Source: Candidatus Nitrosopelagicus sp. (lineage in GTDB: Archaea > Thermoproteota > Nitrososphaeria > Nitrososphaerales > Nitrosopumilaceae). From it: 52,240 nt of DNA. The notes below the pieces were generated by a model that did not search any database, had not been told where the DNA came from, and was given only the letters and a program-made list of their open reading frames with translations. A program made the translations under genes and the position numbers. The stretch spans positions 1 to 52,240 of the forward strand of contig JAOLYB010000005.1 of NCBI GenBank assembly GCA_028343215.1. Direction: 5' to 3'. Positions 33,676-43,164 of this stretch are shown one piece after another; position 1 is the first letter of the stretch, and the number at the start of each line of letters is the position of its first letter.

Positions 33676-35457
33676 TTGCGTATAAGACAACCCATAGTGG
33701 CTGTATTAGGTCACGTTGATTCAGGGAAAACATCCCTTTTAGATAAAGTTCGAGGAACTGGTGTACAAGGTAGAGAAGCTGGTGGTATAACTCAACACAT
33801 AGGAGCGAGTTTCTTACCTGATGAAGTTATTCAAAAGTTATGTGGTTCACTTTATGAAAAATTAGGAAAAGCAGAAAATAAAGTTCCAGGGCTCTTAGTA
33901 ATTGATACACCTGGGCATGAAGTATTCACAAATCTTCGTGCTAGAGGTGGTTCTGCTGCAGATATTGCAATTTTAGTTGTTGACATTAATCGGGGATTTC
34001 AACCTCAAACAAATGAGAGCTTAAAAATTCTTGAAAGTCGTAAAGTTCCATTTGTGGTTGCATTAAACAAGGTCGATATGATATCTGGCTGGCAAGCAAC
34101 GGATGATGCATACATATCTCAAGCAATAAAGAAACAACCTCCATCTATTCAGACAAACATTGATGAACAGATCTACAATGTTGTAGGTGCATTATCAATA
34201 CTGGGTTATCAATCTGAAGCATTTTACCGAGTCCAAGATTTCAAAAAAGAGATCTCTATTGTACCTGTAAGTGCTAGATCTGGTGTTGGAATACCTGAAT
34301 TATTGGCAGTTTTAGTTGGTTTGACACAACAATTTTTAGGTAAAAAACTAGAACAAGAAGAAAAACAAACACGTGGAATTATTTTAGAAGTAAATGATGA
34401 AATTGGATTAGGTCCTACTGCAAATATGATACTAATTGATGGTCATCTAAAGAAAGATGATAATGTTATTGTTGCAAAAAGAGATTCTGTAATAATCACA
34501 AAACCAAAAGCTCTCTTACTACCAAAAGCCTTGGATGAAATGCGTGATCCACGAGATAAATTCAAACCAATAGATGAAGTACAAGCCGCAGCAGGAATAA
34601 AAATTGCATCACCTGAACTAGAAGGAGTTCTTCCCGGAACTACTGTTTATGCCTCTCCAAATCAAGAATCTGCAGAAGAATTCAAAAAAACACTTGAATC
34701 TGAAATGGAATCTGTTTTTATTGATACCGAAACAACTGGAGTGATTCTAAAATGTGATACAATTGGTTCATTAGAAGCAATTACTGAAATGCTTAGAAGA
34801 CAACAAGTTCCTATAGCAAAAGCAGACATCGGTCCTGTTACACGTAGAGATGTAATGCAAGCAAAAGCCATTAAAGATAAAGATCGTCACCTTGGAGTTG
34901 TCTTGGCATTTAATGTAAAAGTGTTTGATGATGCAAAAATTGAATGTGATGAAAGTCACATAAGGGTATTTGAAGATAAAGTAATCTATAGTCTAATTGA
35001 TACTTATTCACAATGGGTCGATGATGATAAATCTGATCTTGAAAACTCTATTTTTAAAGAATTCACCCCGATATCAAAATTTACTTTTCTAAAAGGTTAC
35101 ACTTTTCGTAATAACAATCCTGCTGTATTTGGTATACGTGTGGATGTTGGAATACTTCGGCAAAAAATTTCATTTACAAATAAAACTGGTAAAAAAATTG
35201 GTAACATTCATTCTCTAGAAGCCGATGGTAAAACTGTAAAAGAAGTTAAAACTGGTGAAGAGGTTGCTTGCTCAGTGCAAAATGTAACAATTGGACGACA
35301 GGTAAATGAAGAAGATGTTTTCTATACTTTACCCTCTCCATCAGAAGCAAAGCAACTCTTGAAAAAATATGCTCACAAACTTACTTCTGAAGAATTACAA
35401 ACACTTAATGAAATTGTTCGTATACAGAGAGAAACAAATCCAGTTTATGGTTACTGA
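33676..35457 (+). CDS. infB: Translation initiation factor aIF2 (IF2/eIF5B family)
   Basis: GTPase that promotes subunit joining and initiator tRNA placement, 593 aa. The P-loop GHVDSGKT is at about 12-19, the G3 motif DTPGHE near 78, NKVD near 134, followed by domain II and the C-terminal eIF5B domains. It lacks the long N-terminal extension of eukaryotic eIF5B, as usual in archaea. TTG start 6 nt after the NDK stop. The 3' end overlaps the convergent thioredoxin gene by 7 nt. Confidence 0.95.
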   Translation: MRIRQPIVAVLGHVDSGKTSLLDKVRGTGVQGREAGGITQHIGASFLPDEVIQKLCGSLYEKLGKAENKVPGLLVIDTPGHEVFTNLRARGGSAADIAILVVDINRGFQPQTNESLKILESRKVPFVVALNKVDMISGWQATDDAYISQAIKKQPPSIQTNIDEQIYNVVGALSILGYQSEAFYRVQDFKKEISIVPVSARSGVGIPELLAVLVGLTQQFLGKKLEQEEKQTRGIILEVNDEIGLGPTANMILIDGHLKKDDNVIVAKRDSVIITKPKALLLPKALDEMRDPRDKFKPIDEVQAAAGIKIASPELEGVLPGTTVYASPNQESAEEFKKTLESEMESVFIDTETTGVILKCDTIGSLEAITEMLRRQQVPIAKADIGPVTRRDVMQAKAIKDKDRHLGVVLAFNVKVFDDAKIECDESHIRVFEDKVIYSLIDTYSQWVDDDKSDLENSIFKEFTPISKFTFLKGYTFRNNNPAVFGIRVDVGILRQKISFTNKTGKKIGNIHSLEADGKTVKEVKTGEEVACSVQNVTIGRQVNEEDVFYTLPSPSEAKQLLKKYAHKLTSEELQTLNEIVRIQRETNPVYGY

Positions 35458-35861
35458 TTATCTGTAAATTTTTTACAAATCATATGTATTCCTGGTTCTC
35501 CTACCGCTCCTACCATTGTATTTGCAATTTCTCCATTTTTGAACATGATGAATGTTGGAATTGATTGAACTCCATATTTCATTGCAATATCTTGTGCATT
35601 ATCCACATTTACTCTTGCAAATCTAACACTCTTGTATTTTTTTGCCATTCTGGTAAATATTGGATGCATTGATTTACAAGGTCCACACCATTCTGCCCAA
35701 AAATCTACCAAAAGTAAATCATTATTTTGCATCTCTTGATTAAAATTTTCTGATGTTAACTCTATCACTGGCGTTTTATCTAAAATATTATTAAGATTTT
35801 GCTGTTTAAGTAAATCTTCTAATTGCTTTTTCTGTATTTTCTCAAATTCATCATCTTCCAT
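35451..35861 (-). CDS. Thioredoxin with N-terminal extension
   Basis: 136 aa. An acidic/Gln-rich extension of about 28 residues (FEKIQKKQLEDLLKQQN) precedes a full thioredoxin domain with WCGPC (about 55-59) and the cis-Pro segment SIPTFIM. Cytoplasmic. The extension distinguishes it from the shorter thioredoxin at 24470 and may mediate partner binding. It lies 32 nt downstream of archease on the same strand. Confidence 0.92.
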   Translation of the reverse strand: MEDDEFEKIQKKQLEDLLKQQNLNNILDKTPVIELTSENFNQEMQNNDLLLVDFWAEWCGPCKSMHPIFTRMAKKYKSVRFARVNVDNAQDIAMKYGVQSIPTFIMFKNGEIANTMVGAVGEPGIHMICKKFTDNQ

Positions 35862-35893
35862 AACATTTTCTTTTAACTACGATATTTATTGTA

Positions 35894-36310
35894 TTACAAA
35901 TCAAGTAAATATTTCATTCTAACATTATCATTTTCTTCAATTTCCATTTCATGAAACGTAGGGGATTTTATTTCAACTTTAAATTCATGTTTTGCTAAAT
36001 CTATTACTTCTCCAAAAATTTCTGCATTAATTTCAAATTCATCATCTTTTGTAATTTCTAATACAATTTTCTTTCCAGCAAATCCATCTGTAATAGTTAA
36101 GATTATCATTTCTTCAAGCCAATTATACAACAAGTATTTCAAATCTTTTCCTTTTACTATTAGCTTTTTACTATCATTTTCTTCAACTTTAGAACTGTCT
36201 AAAATTGTGTCTATAACTGAAATTCCTGCTATTTCAAATGCCTCTTTCAAATTATCTGCTGTCACTTCAATTATTGCATCTGTTGCATGTTCTAATGTTT
36301 TGTAACTCAT
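35894..36310 (-). CDS. Archease
   Basis: 138-aa cofactor protein that activates the RNA ligase RtcB in tRNA splicing and RNA repair. Characteristic features: HATDAIIEV near the start with the metal Asp, the acidic middle, and the C-terminal KSPTFHEMEI segment ending MKYLLDL. No rtcB is in the window. Probably one transcript with the thioredoxin downstream; divergent from hisS. Confidence 0.9.
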   Translation of the reverse strand: MSYKTLEHATDAIIEVTADNLKEAFEIAGISVIDTILDSSKVEENDSKKLIVKGKDLKYLLYNWLEEMIILTITDGFAGKKIVLEITKDDEFEINAEIFGEVIDLAKHEFKVEIKSPTFHEMEIEENDNVRMKYLLDL

Positions 36311-36392
36311 TCCATATTCCTGATATTCTGTTATTAATTAGTTACAACTACAACAGTAAAGTCTAAATTCTTTGTTTCAATTTTTTTTGTAA

Positions 36393-37664
36393 ATGGATCT
36401 ACCACGAGGAATGAAAGATTTCGAAAATATTGAAATGCAAAAAATTGAATATATTCGAGAAAACTTTCTTTCAACTTCTAAGATATTTGGATTTGAATTA
36501 ATGGAACCTTCTCCAATCGAATTAATGTCAGTTATCGAAGCAAAGAGTGGACCTACTATACGTGATGATGTTTATTTTTTTAATGATAAAGGTGACCGAG
36601 AAGTTTCATTAAGATTTGATTTTACTGTTGGTCTCACACGATATGCATCTGGACAAAAATCCATGAAACTTCCAGCAAAAATTTCTGCATTTGGTGGAGT
36701 ATGGAGATATGATGAACCACAAAAAGGAAGATACAGATTTTTTCATCAATGGGATATTGAAATTTTTGGAAAACAAAATACTGAAACTGACGCAGAAATT
36801 ATTGAATTTACCTCAAAATTTTTCTCAAATCTTGGTCTTGAGAACATAATTCTCAGTATTTCCCATCGAAAAATTGTTCAATCATACGTTTCATCTGTCT
36901 TTGAATCTGATAAACCTGAACTTATTTCTGATATTTTTCGCGCAATCGACAAAATACAAAAAAAATCAAAACAGGAAATTATCTCTGAATATGAGAAAAA
37001 AGGTTATGCTAAAGAAAAATTAGAAAAAATTATTGAATTTTCTAAATTAAAAGGTACTCCAGAAGAAATCTCTAAAATTTTAGATGTAACTCAATTTGAG
37101 AATTGGTCTGAATTAACAATATTATTTGAATCTCTAAAAAATCGTAATGTAAATAATATTCAGATTGATTTTGGAATTGTTAGAGGTCTTGATTATTATT
37201 CTGGAGTGGTCTTTGAAGCATTCGATAAAACTTTTGACATAGGTGCTTTAGTAGGTGGTGGAAGATATGATAATTTACCATCTGTCTTTGGAAGAAATGA
37301 TCTTGGTGCAACCGGAGTTGCTGGAGGCGTTGAGCGAATTATGTTAGCATTAGAAAATCAAAATTCTACATTTAAAATGCAAGATGATAGAATATCTGTA
37401 TTATATGTAAATGACGAAATGAAATCAAATGCTATTAAAATTGCATCATTATTGAGAGAAAATTCCATACCAACTGATATTGATCTTTCTGGTAGAGCAC
37501 TAAAAAAACAAATGGAACAATCTACAAATTCTAAATTTGTCATTATTGTAGGTCCAGACGAATTTTCAAAAAATATGGTTGTTATTAGAAATATGTCTGA
37601 TAGAAATGAAAGTCAAATTTTAATATCTGAGTTATTACAACATCTGAAAAATATTTTAATGTAA
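36393..37664 (+). CDS. hisS: Histidyl-tRNA synthetase
   Basis: Class II synthetase of 423 aa. Motif 1 region: RGMKDFENIE onward; motif 2: RYDEPQKGRYRFFHQWDIEIFG (about 112-133, family core). His-specific motifs are GLDYYSG and GGGRYDN; GVAGGVERIM is motif 3. The C-terminal anticodon-binding domain starts near 330. Its tail overlaps aIF6 by 9 nt. Confidence 0.95.
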   Translation: MDLPRGMKDFENIEMQKIEYIRENFLSTSKIFGFELMEPSPIELMSVIEAKSGPTIRDDVYFFNDKGDREVSLRFDFTVGLTRYASGQKSMKLPAKISAFGGVWRYDEPQKGRYRFFHQWDIEIFGKQNTETDAEIIEFTSKFFSNLGLENIILSISHRKIVQSYVSSVFESDKPELISDIFRAIDKIQKKSKQEIISEYEKKGYAKEKLEKIIEFSKLKGTPEEISKILDVTQFENWSELTILFESLKNRNVNNIQIDFGIVRGLDYYSGVVFEAFDKTFDIGALVGGGRYDNLPSVFGRNDLGATGVAGGVERIMLALENQNSTFKMQDDRISVLYVNDEMKSNAIKIASLLRENSIPTDIDLSGRALKKQMEQSTNSKFVIIVGPDEFSKNMVVIRNMSDRNESQILISELLQHLKNILM

Positions 37665-38321
37665 AAATGCTCTAGTGAGCATCATTATTTCTGGTCCATT
37701 TGTTAATGAACCGACAACAACTGAATTCTTATTCGCTAATATTCCGGATGATACGAATGGTATTCCTCCGTTAATTGTTGCAGCTTCAATATTTCCTCCT
37801 AGTAAATTATTAATGGTTTTCATATCCTCTTCATCAGTTTCCGGATGTACTATAGTTCCTTTTTCTGATGTAGCCATCACTGCACCTACCTGCTGAAACC
37901 CTGCAATTTTAGTCTGGATTACTTCTATGTCTAACACATCTTGTATTTTCTGTAAATCTTCTTTTGGGATTAAAGGCGAAATTACTCCTCCTTTGTTATT
38001 TACGCTCATCATATTTCCAAGTGCATTATTTTTTACATCTAAAATTTCTACGTTGAGATCTGTATTTTCTTTAATGTGATTAAACTCTCCTTCTGAACAT
38101 GTACTTGGTATGATTATGCCATGATTATTGACTACCATTAAAATTCCTAATACTCTGGCATTTGCAACTGAAATCTCTAATGGTTTTACTTCTAAATATT
38201 CTGATAGTTTTTCAGATTTTCCATCTGCAAATCCTCTTGGCAAAAATACAAATTCATCATTCACAGTACTGTAAATTCCAATATTTGGACCACTGTAGAT
38301 ATCGTATTTGATAATGTCCAT
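37656..38321 (-). CDS. eif6: Translation initiation factor aIF6
   Basis: Pentein-fold anti-association factor that binds the 50S subunit, 221 aa with five quasi-repeats (for example GIYSTVNDEFVFLPRG, GIIIPSTCSEGE, GGVISPLIPKED, GTIVHPETDEED). Family length and repeat pattern are complete. Monocistronic, divergent from the ferredoxin gene at 38437. Confidence 0.96.
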   Translation of the reverse strand: MDIIKYDIYSGPNIGIYSTVNDEFVFLPRGFADGKSEKLSEYLEVKPLEISVANARVLGILMVVNNHGIIIPSTCSEGEFNHIKENTDLNVEILDVKNNALGNMMSVNNKGGVISPLIPKEDLQKIQDVLDIEVIQTKIAGFQQVGAVMATSEKGTIVHPETDEEDMKTINNLLGGNIEAATINGGIPFVSSGILANKNSVVVGSLTNGPEIMMLTRAFLH

Positions 38322-38404
38322 GATGTAATTTAATGTGAAAAGATATGAACGTAGATATTTCCAAAATTTTCATAAATTATGTTTAGTCACTACTAACTTT
38401 GTCT

Positions 38405-38940
<536 letters not shown>

Positions 38941-39067
38941 AATTTTATTAAATATAATCTGGTTCTGAGAATCGATATACCCACGATTAAAAATTCACAA
39001 GATTCTTTATTTTTAATTCTTCTTTTAGATACTTACAAATTTTAAGCAGTATTTACCACTAATTTTT

Positions 39068-39151
39068 GCCGAGGTCGCCTAGCCTGGTAGGGCGCGGGCC
39101 TTGAGAGCCTGTGTTCGCAAGAACGCGGGGGTTCAAATCCCTCTCTCGGCG
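39068..39151 (+). tRNA. tRNA-Ser (anticodon TGA)
   Basis: Class II cloverleaf of about 84 nt: acceptor GCCGAGG with TCTCGGC (one G-T), anticodon loop CTTGAGA, long variable arm GTTCGCAAGAAC, T arm GGGGG-TTCAAAT-CCCTC. Discriminator G, no intron. TATA-like aattttaag lies about 30 nt upstream. The flanking 38941-39067 holds no gene that I can see. Confidence 0.95.
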
Positions 39152-39205
39152 TTTAAATTTTAATTTCGTTTTGAAATTTATATCACTATTATCCGGTAAT
39201 AATAC

Positions 39206-39496
39206 ATGGGTGATGGAATTGGAGGACCGGTTGTAAGATGTATTTCTGGAAATGCATTTGAATTAGATGTGACTCATTATAGAAAAGATAATCAGGAACA
39301 GTATGGGAGACTTGAGAAAATTATAATATCCAAAATTGATAATCCTGAAAATCCTGAATACAAGGAAACAACTCCTGAAGATTTAGAGCGTGCATTAAAG
39401 GGTAAATTTGTCTCTTGTAATGTTCAGTATAGAGATGAGAACACTGATGCATTAGTTTGTAATGTGTTTGTTCAAAAACCACCTGAGGGTTTTTAA
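39206..39496 (+). CDS. Small conserved hypothetical protein
   Basis: 96-aa soluble protein. MGDGIGGPVVRCISGNAFELDVTHY suggests beta strands with a loop that vaguely recalls the start of nuclease/OB folds, but no catalytic residues are assignable. Acidic middle (NPENPEYKETTPEDLERALKG). TATA-like tttatatc lies about 27 nt upstream. It ends exactly adjacent to the convergent rfcS stop. Function unknown. Confidence 0.65.
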   Translation: MGDGIGGPVVRCISGNAFELDVTHYRKDNQEQYGRLEKIIISKIDNPENPEYKETTPEDLERALKGKFVSCNVQYRDENTDALVCNVFVQKPPEGF

Positions 39497-40453
39497 TTAT
39501 TTAGAAAACTTTCCTAACTCTGCAAGCATTGCTGATAATTGAATCTCTGGATTAGAACCAACCAAAATCCTATAATCGTATTTTGCTATAATTTGTGATA
39601 ACTCTTCTAGGTTTTCGTATTTTCCAGAAAATAACGCTTGATTGATATATTTTAGAAAATCAGATTCTGACATTCCATATACTTTCACCAATTCAATCAT
39701 TTTATTTCTAGAATCTTGAATCTTTCCAGAAACTGCTAACTTCAGAACATCATCTACATCATTTGTTTTTGTTAATCCTGCAGCAGCCTTTACACTCTCT
39801 TGGGAAATATCGCCTGTACTTGCAGCAGTTTGCAATAAGTTGATTGCATGTCTAAGATCTCCTCCTGCATATTCTGCGATTTCCTTTAGACCTTTCTCAT
39901 CAGCCTTTCCTTTCTCTTTTTTTAATACAGCTTTTAGATGCGTAGTAATCTCTTTTTCATCAATTTGTGAGAATTTGAAAATTGCACATCTACTTTGAAT
40001 TGGATTAATAATTTTTGAAATATTATTTGCAATCAAAATAAATCTACAAAATTTTGCTGTATCTTCTATTATTCGTCTCAATGCTGTTTGAGCATCTGAA
40101 GTCATTTCATCAGCTTCATCTAAAATTATTATTTTAAATGGAATCTCAGTATCGAGTCCTGCAAATCTTGAGAATTTCTTTACACGTTCTCTCACCATGT
40201 TTATTCCTCTTTCATCAGATGCATTGAGTTCTAATGTGTAGTCTTTCCATTTATCTCCCAAAATTTCTTTAGAAATGCATATTGCCGTGGTAGTCTTTCC
40301 AACTCCTGCAGACCCTGAAAATAGTAAATGTGGCATCTCTTCTTGATTTTTGAGTAATGCAGATAGACTACCTTTGATATCTTTTTGATTAACTATTTCT
40401 GAGATTTTCTTTGGTCTATACTTCTCTACCCACATAATATCTGAAATTGTCAT
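39497..40453 (-). CDS. rfcS: Replication factor C small subunit
   Basis: Clamp-loader AAA+ ATPase of 318 aa that loads PCNA. It starts with the RFC box IMWVEKYRPKKISEIV; Walker A GSAGVGKTT is near 46-54, Walker B ILDEADEM near 109-116, and SRC (QSRCAIF) near 152. C-terminal collar helices are present. Divergent from GINS-MCM-Hel308; a TATA-like stretch (about 40472-40485) sits 20-30 nt before its start. Confidence 0.96.
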   Translation of the reverse strand: MTISDIMWVEKYRPKKISEIVNQKDIKGSLSALLKNQEEMPHLLFSGSAGVGKTTTAICISKEILGDKWKDYTLELNASDERGINMVRERVKKFSRFAGLDTEIPFKIIILDEADEMTSDAQTALRRIIEDTAKFCRFILIANNISKIINPIQSRCAIFKFSQIDEKEITTHLKAVLKKEKGKADEKGLKEIAEYAGGDLRHAINLLQTAASTGDISQESVKAAAGLTKTNDVDDVLKLAVSGKIQDSRNKMIELVKVYGMSESDFLKYINQALFSGKYENLEELSQIIAKYDYRILVGSNPEIQLSAMLAELGKFSK

Positions 40454-40485
40454 AGTTGCAAACTCGTTTTGTTATTAATAAATGC

Positions 40486-40567
40486 CTAGAAGGATCAAAT
40501 GATCAAAGCTAATTGTTGAGAAAATTGATCGATCGCTGTCCATAAATCCCTGAAAGGTGTGTGATCA
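40486..40567. promoter_or_regulatory. Divergent rfcS / GINS-MCM promoter with GATC cluster
   Basis: The 117-nt region between rfcS and the GINS gene holds GATC at 40493, 40501, 40527, 40531 and 40563, including the direct repeat gatcaaa-t-gatcaaa and the palindrome gatcgatc-like core. Four sites lie between the two probable TATA boxes (minus strand about 40472-40485; plus strand ccataaatcc at 40540-40549). By base composition one GATC per about 300 nt would be expected. Confidence 0.45.
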
Positions 40568-40570
40568 ATA

Positions 40571-41086
40571 TTGGAATTAGAGGATGTAATCAAAGTTCAT
40601 TCAATAGGATATGGTCTGGAAGACGTTAAGGTCGAATTCAAACATGACCTAAAGATGGATGTATCTGGTGTACAGATAGAAGGAAAAGAAAATGAAATGA
40701 TGAATATTCCTAGATGGGTTGCTGATATTTTAGAATCTGATAAACATGTAATTTTACATGAACAGGATATGATAAAAGAACTAAAGCAAGCAAAGGTCAA
40801 AGAAGATATTGCAGATGAAGATTCACTTGCAACATTAGAAAAGCATTTCTACATAAAACTTAACGCATATCTCAAAAAACTTGAAACCGTTGATTTTGAT
40901 AAAGCAGAAAGTATGTTGAACCAACTAGTCAGAATCAGACAAGGTAAAATAGTTCGATTAGCAGATTCGTCTAAACTCACTTCTGACCTTTCGTCAAAAT
41001 TAAGTGTAGAAGAAGAAGTATATTATAATCAGATACATACTGCTAGTCTTGCATTTAAAGAACAAATATTGGGTAAAAAGAAATGA
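40571..41086 (+). CDS. GINS complex subunit
   Basis: Replicative helicase accessory factor, 171 aa. The N-terminal beta-rich B domain (about 10-55, then IPRWVADIL) is followed by the helical A domain with ML-x2-LVRIRQGKIVRLA (about 116-132), which matches archaeal GINS. Domain order B-A suggests the GINS23 type, while the R-x-GKI segment recalls GINS15, so the subclass is uncertain. TTG start. Its stop overlaps the MCM start (ATGA), tying it to the helicase it activates. Confidence 0.82.
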   Translation: MELEDVIKVHSIGYGLEDVKVEFKHDLKMDVSGVQIEGKENEMMNIPRWVADILESDKHVILHEQDMIKELKQAKVKEDIADEDSLATLEKHFYIKLNAYLKKLETVDFDKAESMLNQLVRIRQGKIVRLADSSKLTSDLSSKLSVEEEVYYNQIHTASLAFKEQILGKKK

Positions 41087-43164
41087 CACTTGAAACACAA
41101 ACTGAATCTGCATTATCTGATTACGTAAAAAAATTTTTACTAGAATTTAAAAATGAAACAGGAAACTTCCGGTATGTCGATGATATTGACAATATGATGC
41201 CATCAAAATCAAAATTCATCAATGTTGATTATAATGATCTTGTATTACATCCTGACATTGAATCTGTATTTCATGAAAATCCTGATTCAATTTTAGAAGC
41301 CTTTTCAAGAGCGATCAAAGAAATCTTACAAGAACGTTTTCCAAAATATGCAAAAAAAATTGAACATGAAATTAGAGCACGAATTGCAAATTATCCTGTA
41401 CAACGAAGTTTACGTCAAATCAATGCAGAAGTTATTGGAAAAATAACTAGTGTTTCTGGAATGGTGTTAAGAGCATCTGAAGTAAAACCTCTTGCGAAAG
41501 AATTAGTCTTTGTTTGTCCGGAAGGTCATAGAACTGATGTACTTCTTGGACATGGTTTATCTCTAAATTCTCCTGTACAATGTTCAAATCCAAAGTGTGC
41601 TCATAGAGAACTTGGTGTTGAGCCTGAATCTAGTCGTTTCATTGATGTACAATTTGTACGTCTGCAAGAATTACCTGAGGATCTACCACCTGGTCAGTTG
41701 CCTCATTATCTGGATGTGACTGTAAAACAAGATTTGGTAGATAATGCTAGACCTGGTGATAGAGTAGTTCTTACAGGAGTAGTAAGAATTGAACAAGAGA
41801 AAATGAGTGGTGTATCAAAAAACAGTAGTCCATTGTACAGATTACGATTAGATGGAAATAATGTGGAATTCTTAGGTGGTGGTAAAAAGGATAAAAAATC
41901 AAGAAAAATACAAAGAGAAGAAATTTCATCCGAAGATGAAAAAATGATTAAATCATTATCCAAAAGCCCTGATTTGTATCAACAATTGATTGATTCGTAC
42001 GCCCCTCATATTACAGGTCATGAAATGATCAAAGAATCTATTCTGTTACTCATGGCTGGTTCTACGCAAAGAGAACTAGAGGATGGAAGTAAGATTAGAG
42101 GTGATATCAACATATTCTTAGTTGGTGATCCTGGTACTGCAAAAAGTGAGATGTTAAAATTTTGTGTTAGAGTTGCTCCTCGAGGATTATACACTTCAGG
42201 AAGGGGTTCTACTGCTGCTGGTTTAACTGCTGCAGTTGTTAGAGATACAAATGGAATTTTCATGTTAGAAGCAGGTGCCACAGTACTTGGTGATCAAGGA
42301 TTGGTGTGTATTGACGAATTTGATAAAATGAAAACTGAAGATCGTTCTGCATTACACGAGGTTATGGAACAACAAACTGCAAGTATCTCTAAAGGTGGCA
42401 TTGTTGCAACATTAAACGCACGAACATCGATCCTTGCAGCTGCAAATCCAATGTATGGAAAATATGATCCCTTCAAAAATATCACCGAAAATGTTAACCT
42501 CCCAGTTCCATTACTAACTCGTTTTGATTTAATTTTTGTAGTACGTGACAAACCATCAAAAGAAAAAGATACAAAAATTGCTAAACATATTATTAATTTA
42601 CACACACCAACCGGGATTGATAAAAAATCTCTAATTGATTCTGAAACATTAACGAAATATCTTGCATATGTAAAAAGAATTAATCCCACCCTAACAAAAG
42701 AGGCTGAAGAGATAATTCTTGATTATTATATGAAAATGAGAACAGTTGAGGCTGAAGAAATGATTACTGTTACTCCTAGACAATTGGAGGGTTTGATTAG
42801 ATTGGCAACTGCACGTGCACGTTTACTATTAAAAACTCAGGTTGAGGCTGAAGATGCTCAGCGTGCAATTGATCTACTACAAGGTATGTTTGAGGTAGCA
42901 GGAATTGATGTCAATACTGGCAAAGTGGATCTTGGTGTACTACAAGGACGACCTAGAAGTGAAGTATCAAAAATGCAATTATTTATGGATATAATGAAAT
43001 CACTGGAAGGTGAACACAAAGCTCCAGTTGACGAAAAACAACTTGTGGAAGAACTAACAAAGACTGAAAAGTTCACTGAAGAAGAAGCTAAAAACTTCAT
43101 TCGAAAGATGGCTAGAGACTCATCTATTTATGAGTCAAAACCTGGTCATTATAACATAGTATGA
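41083..43164 (+). CDS. mcm: MCM replicative helicase
   Basis: 693-aa AAA+ helicase of the replication fork. N-terminal domain with zinc site (CPEGH ... CSNPKC, about 147-174); Walker A GDPGTAKSE near 347; Walker B CIDEFDKM near 407-414; Arg finger in LLTRFDLIF near 475. The C-terminal winged-helix region spans about 620-693. Translationally coupled upstream to GINS and downstream to hel308 (ATGA both times). Confidence 0.97.
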   Translation: MTLETQTESALSDYVKKFLLEFKNETGNFRYVDDIDNMMPSKSKFINVDYNDLVLHPDIESVFHENPDSILEAFSRAIKEILQERFPKYAKKIEHEIRARIANYPVQRSLRQINAEVIGKITSVSGMVLRASEVKPLAKELVFVCPEGHRTDVLLGHGLSLNSPVQCSNPKCAHRELGVEPESSRFIDVQFVRLQELPEDLPPGQLPHYLDVTVKQDLVDNARPGDRVVLTGVVRIEQEKMSGVSKNSSPLYRLRLDGNNVEFLGGGKKDKKSRKIQREEISSEDEKMIKSLSKSPDLYQQLIDSYAPHITGHEMIKESILLLMAGSTQRELEDGSKIRGDINIFLVGDPGTAKSEMLKFCVRVAPRGLYTSGRGSTAAGLTAAVVRDTNGIFMLEAGATVLGDQGLVCIDEFDKMKTEDRSALHEVMEQQTASISKGGIVATLNARTSILAAANPMYGKYDPFKNITENVNLPVPLLTRFDLIFVVRDKPSKEKDTKIAKHIINLHTPTGIDKKSLIDSETLTKYLAYVKRINPTLTKEAEEIILDYYMKMRTVEAEEMITVTPRQLEGLIRLATARARLLLKTQVEAEDAQRAIDLLQGMFEVAGIDVNTGKVDLGVLQGRPRSEVSKMQLFMDIMKSLEGEHKAPVDEKQLVEELTKTEKFTEEEAKNFIRKMARDSSIYESKPGHYNIV

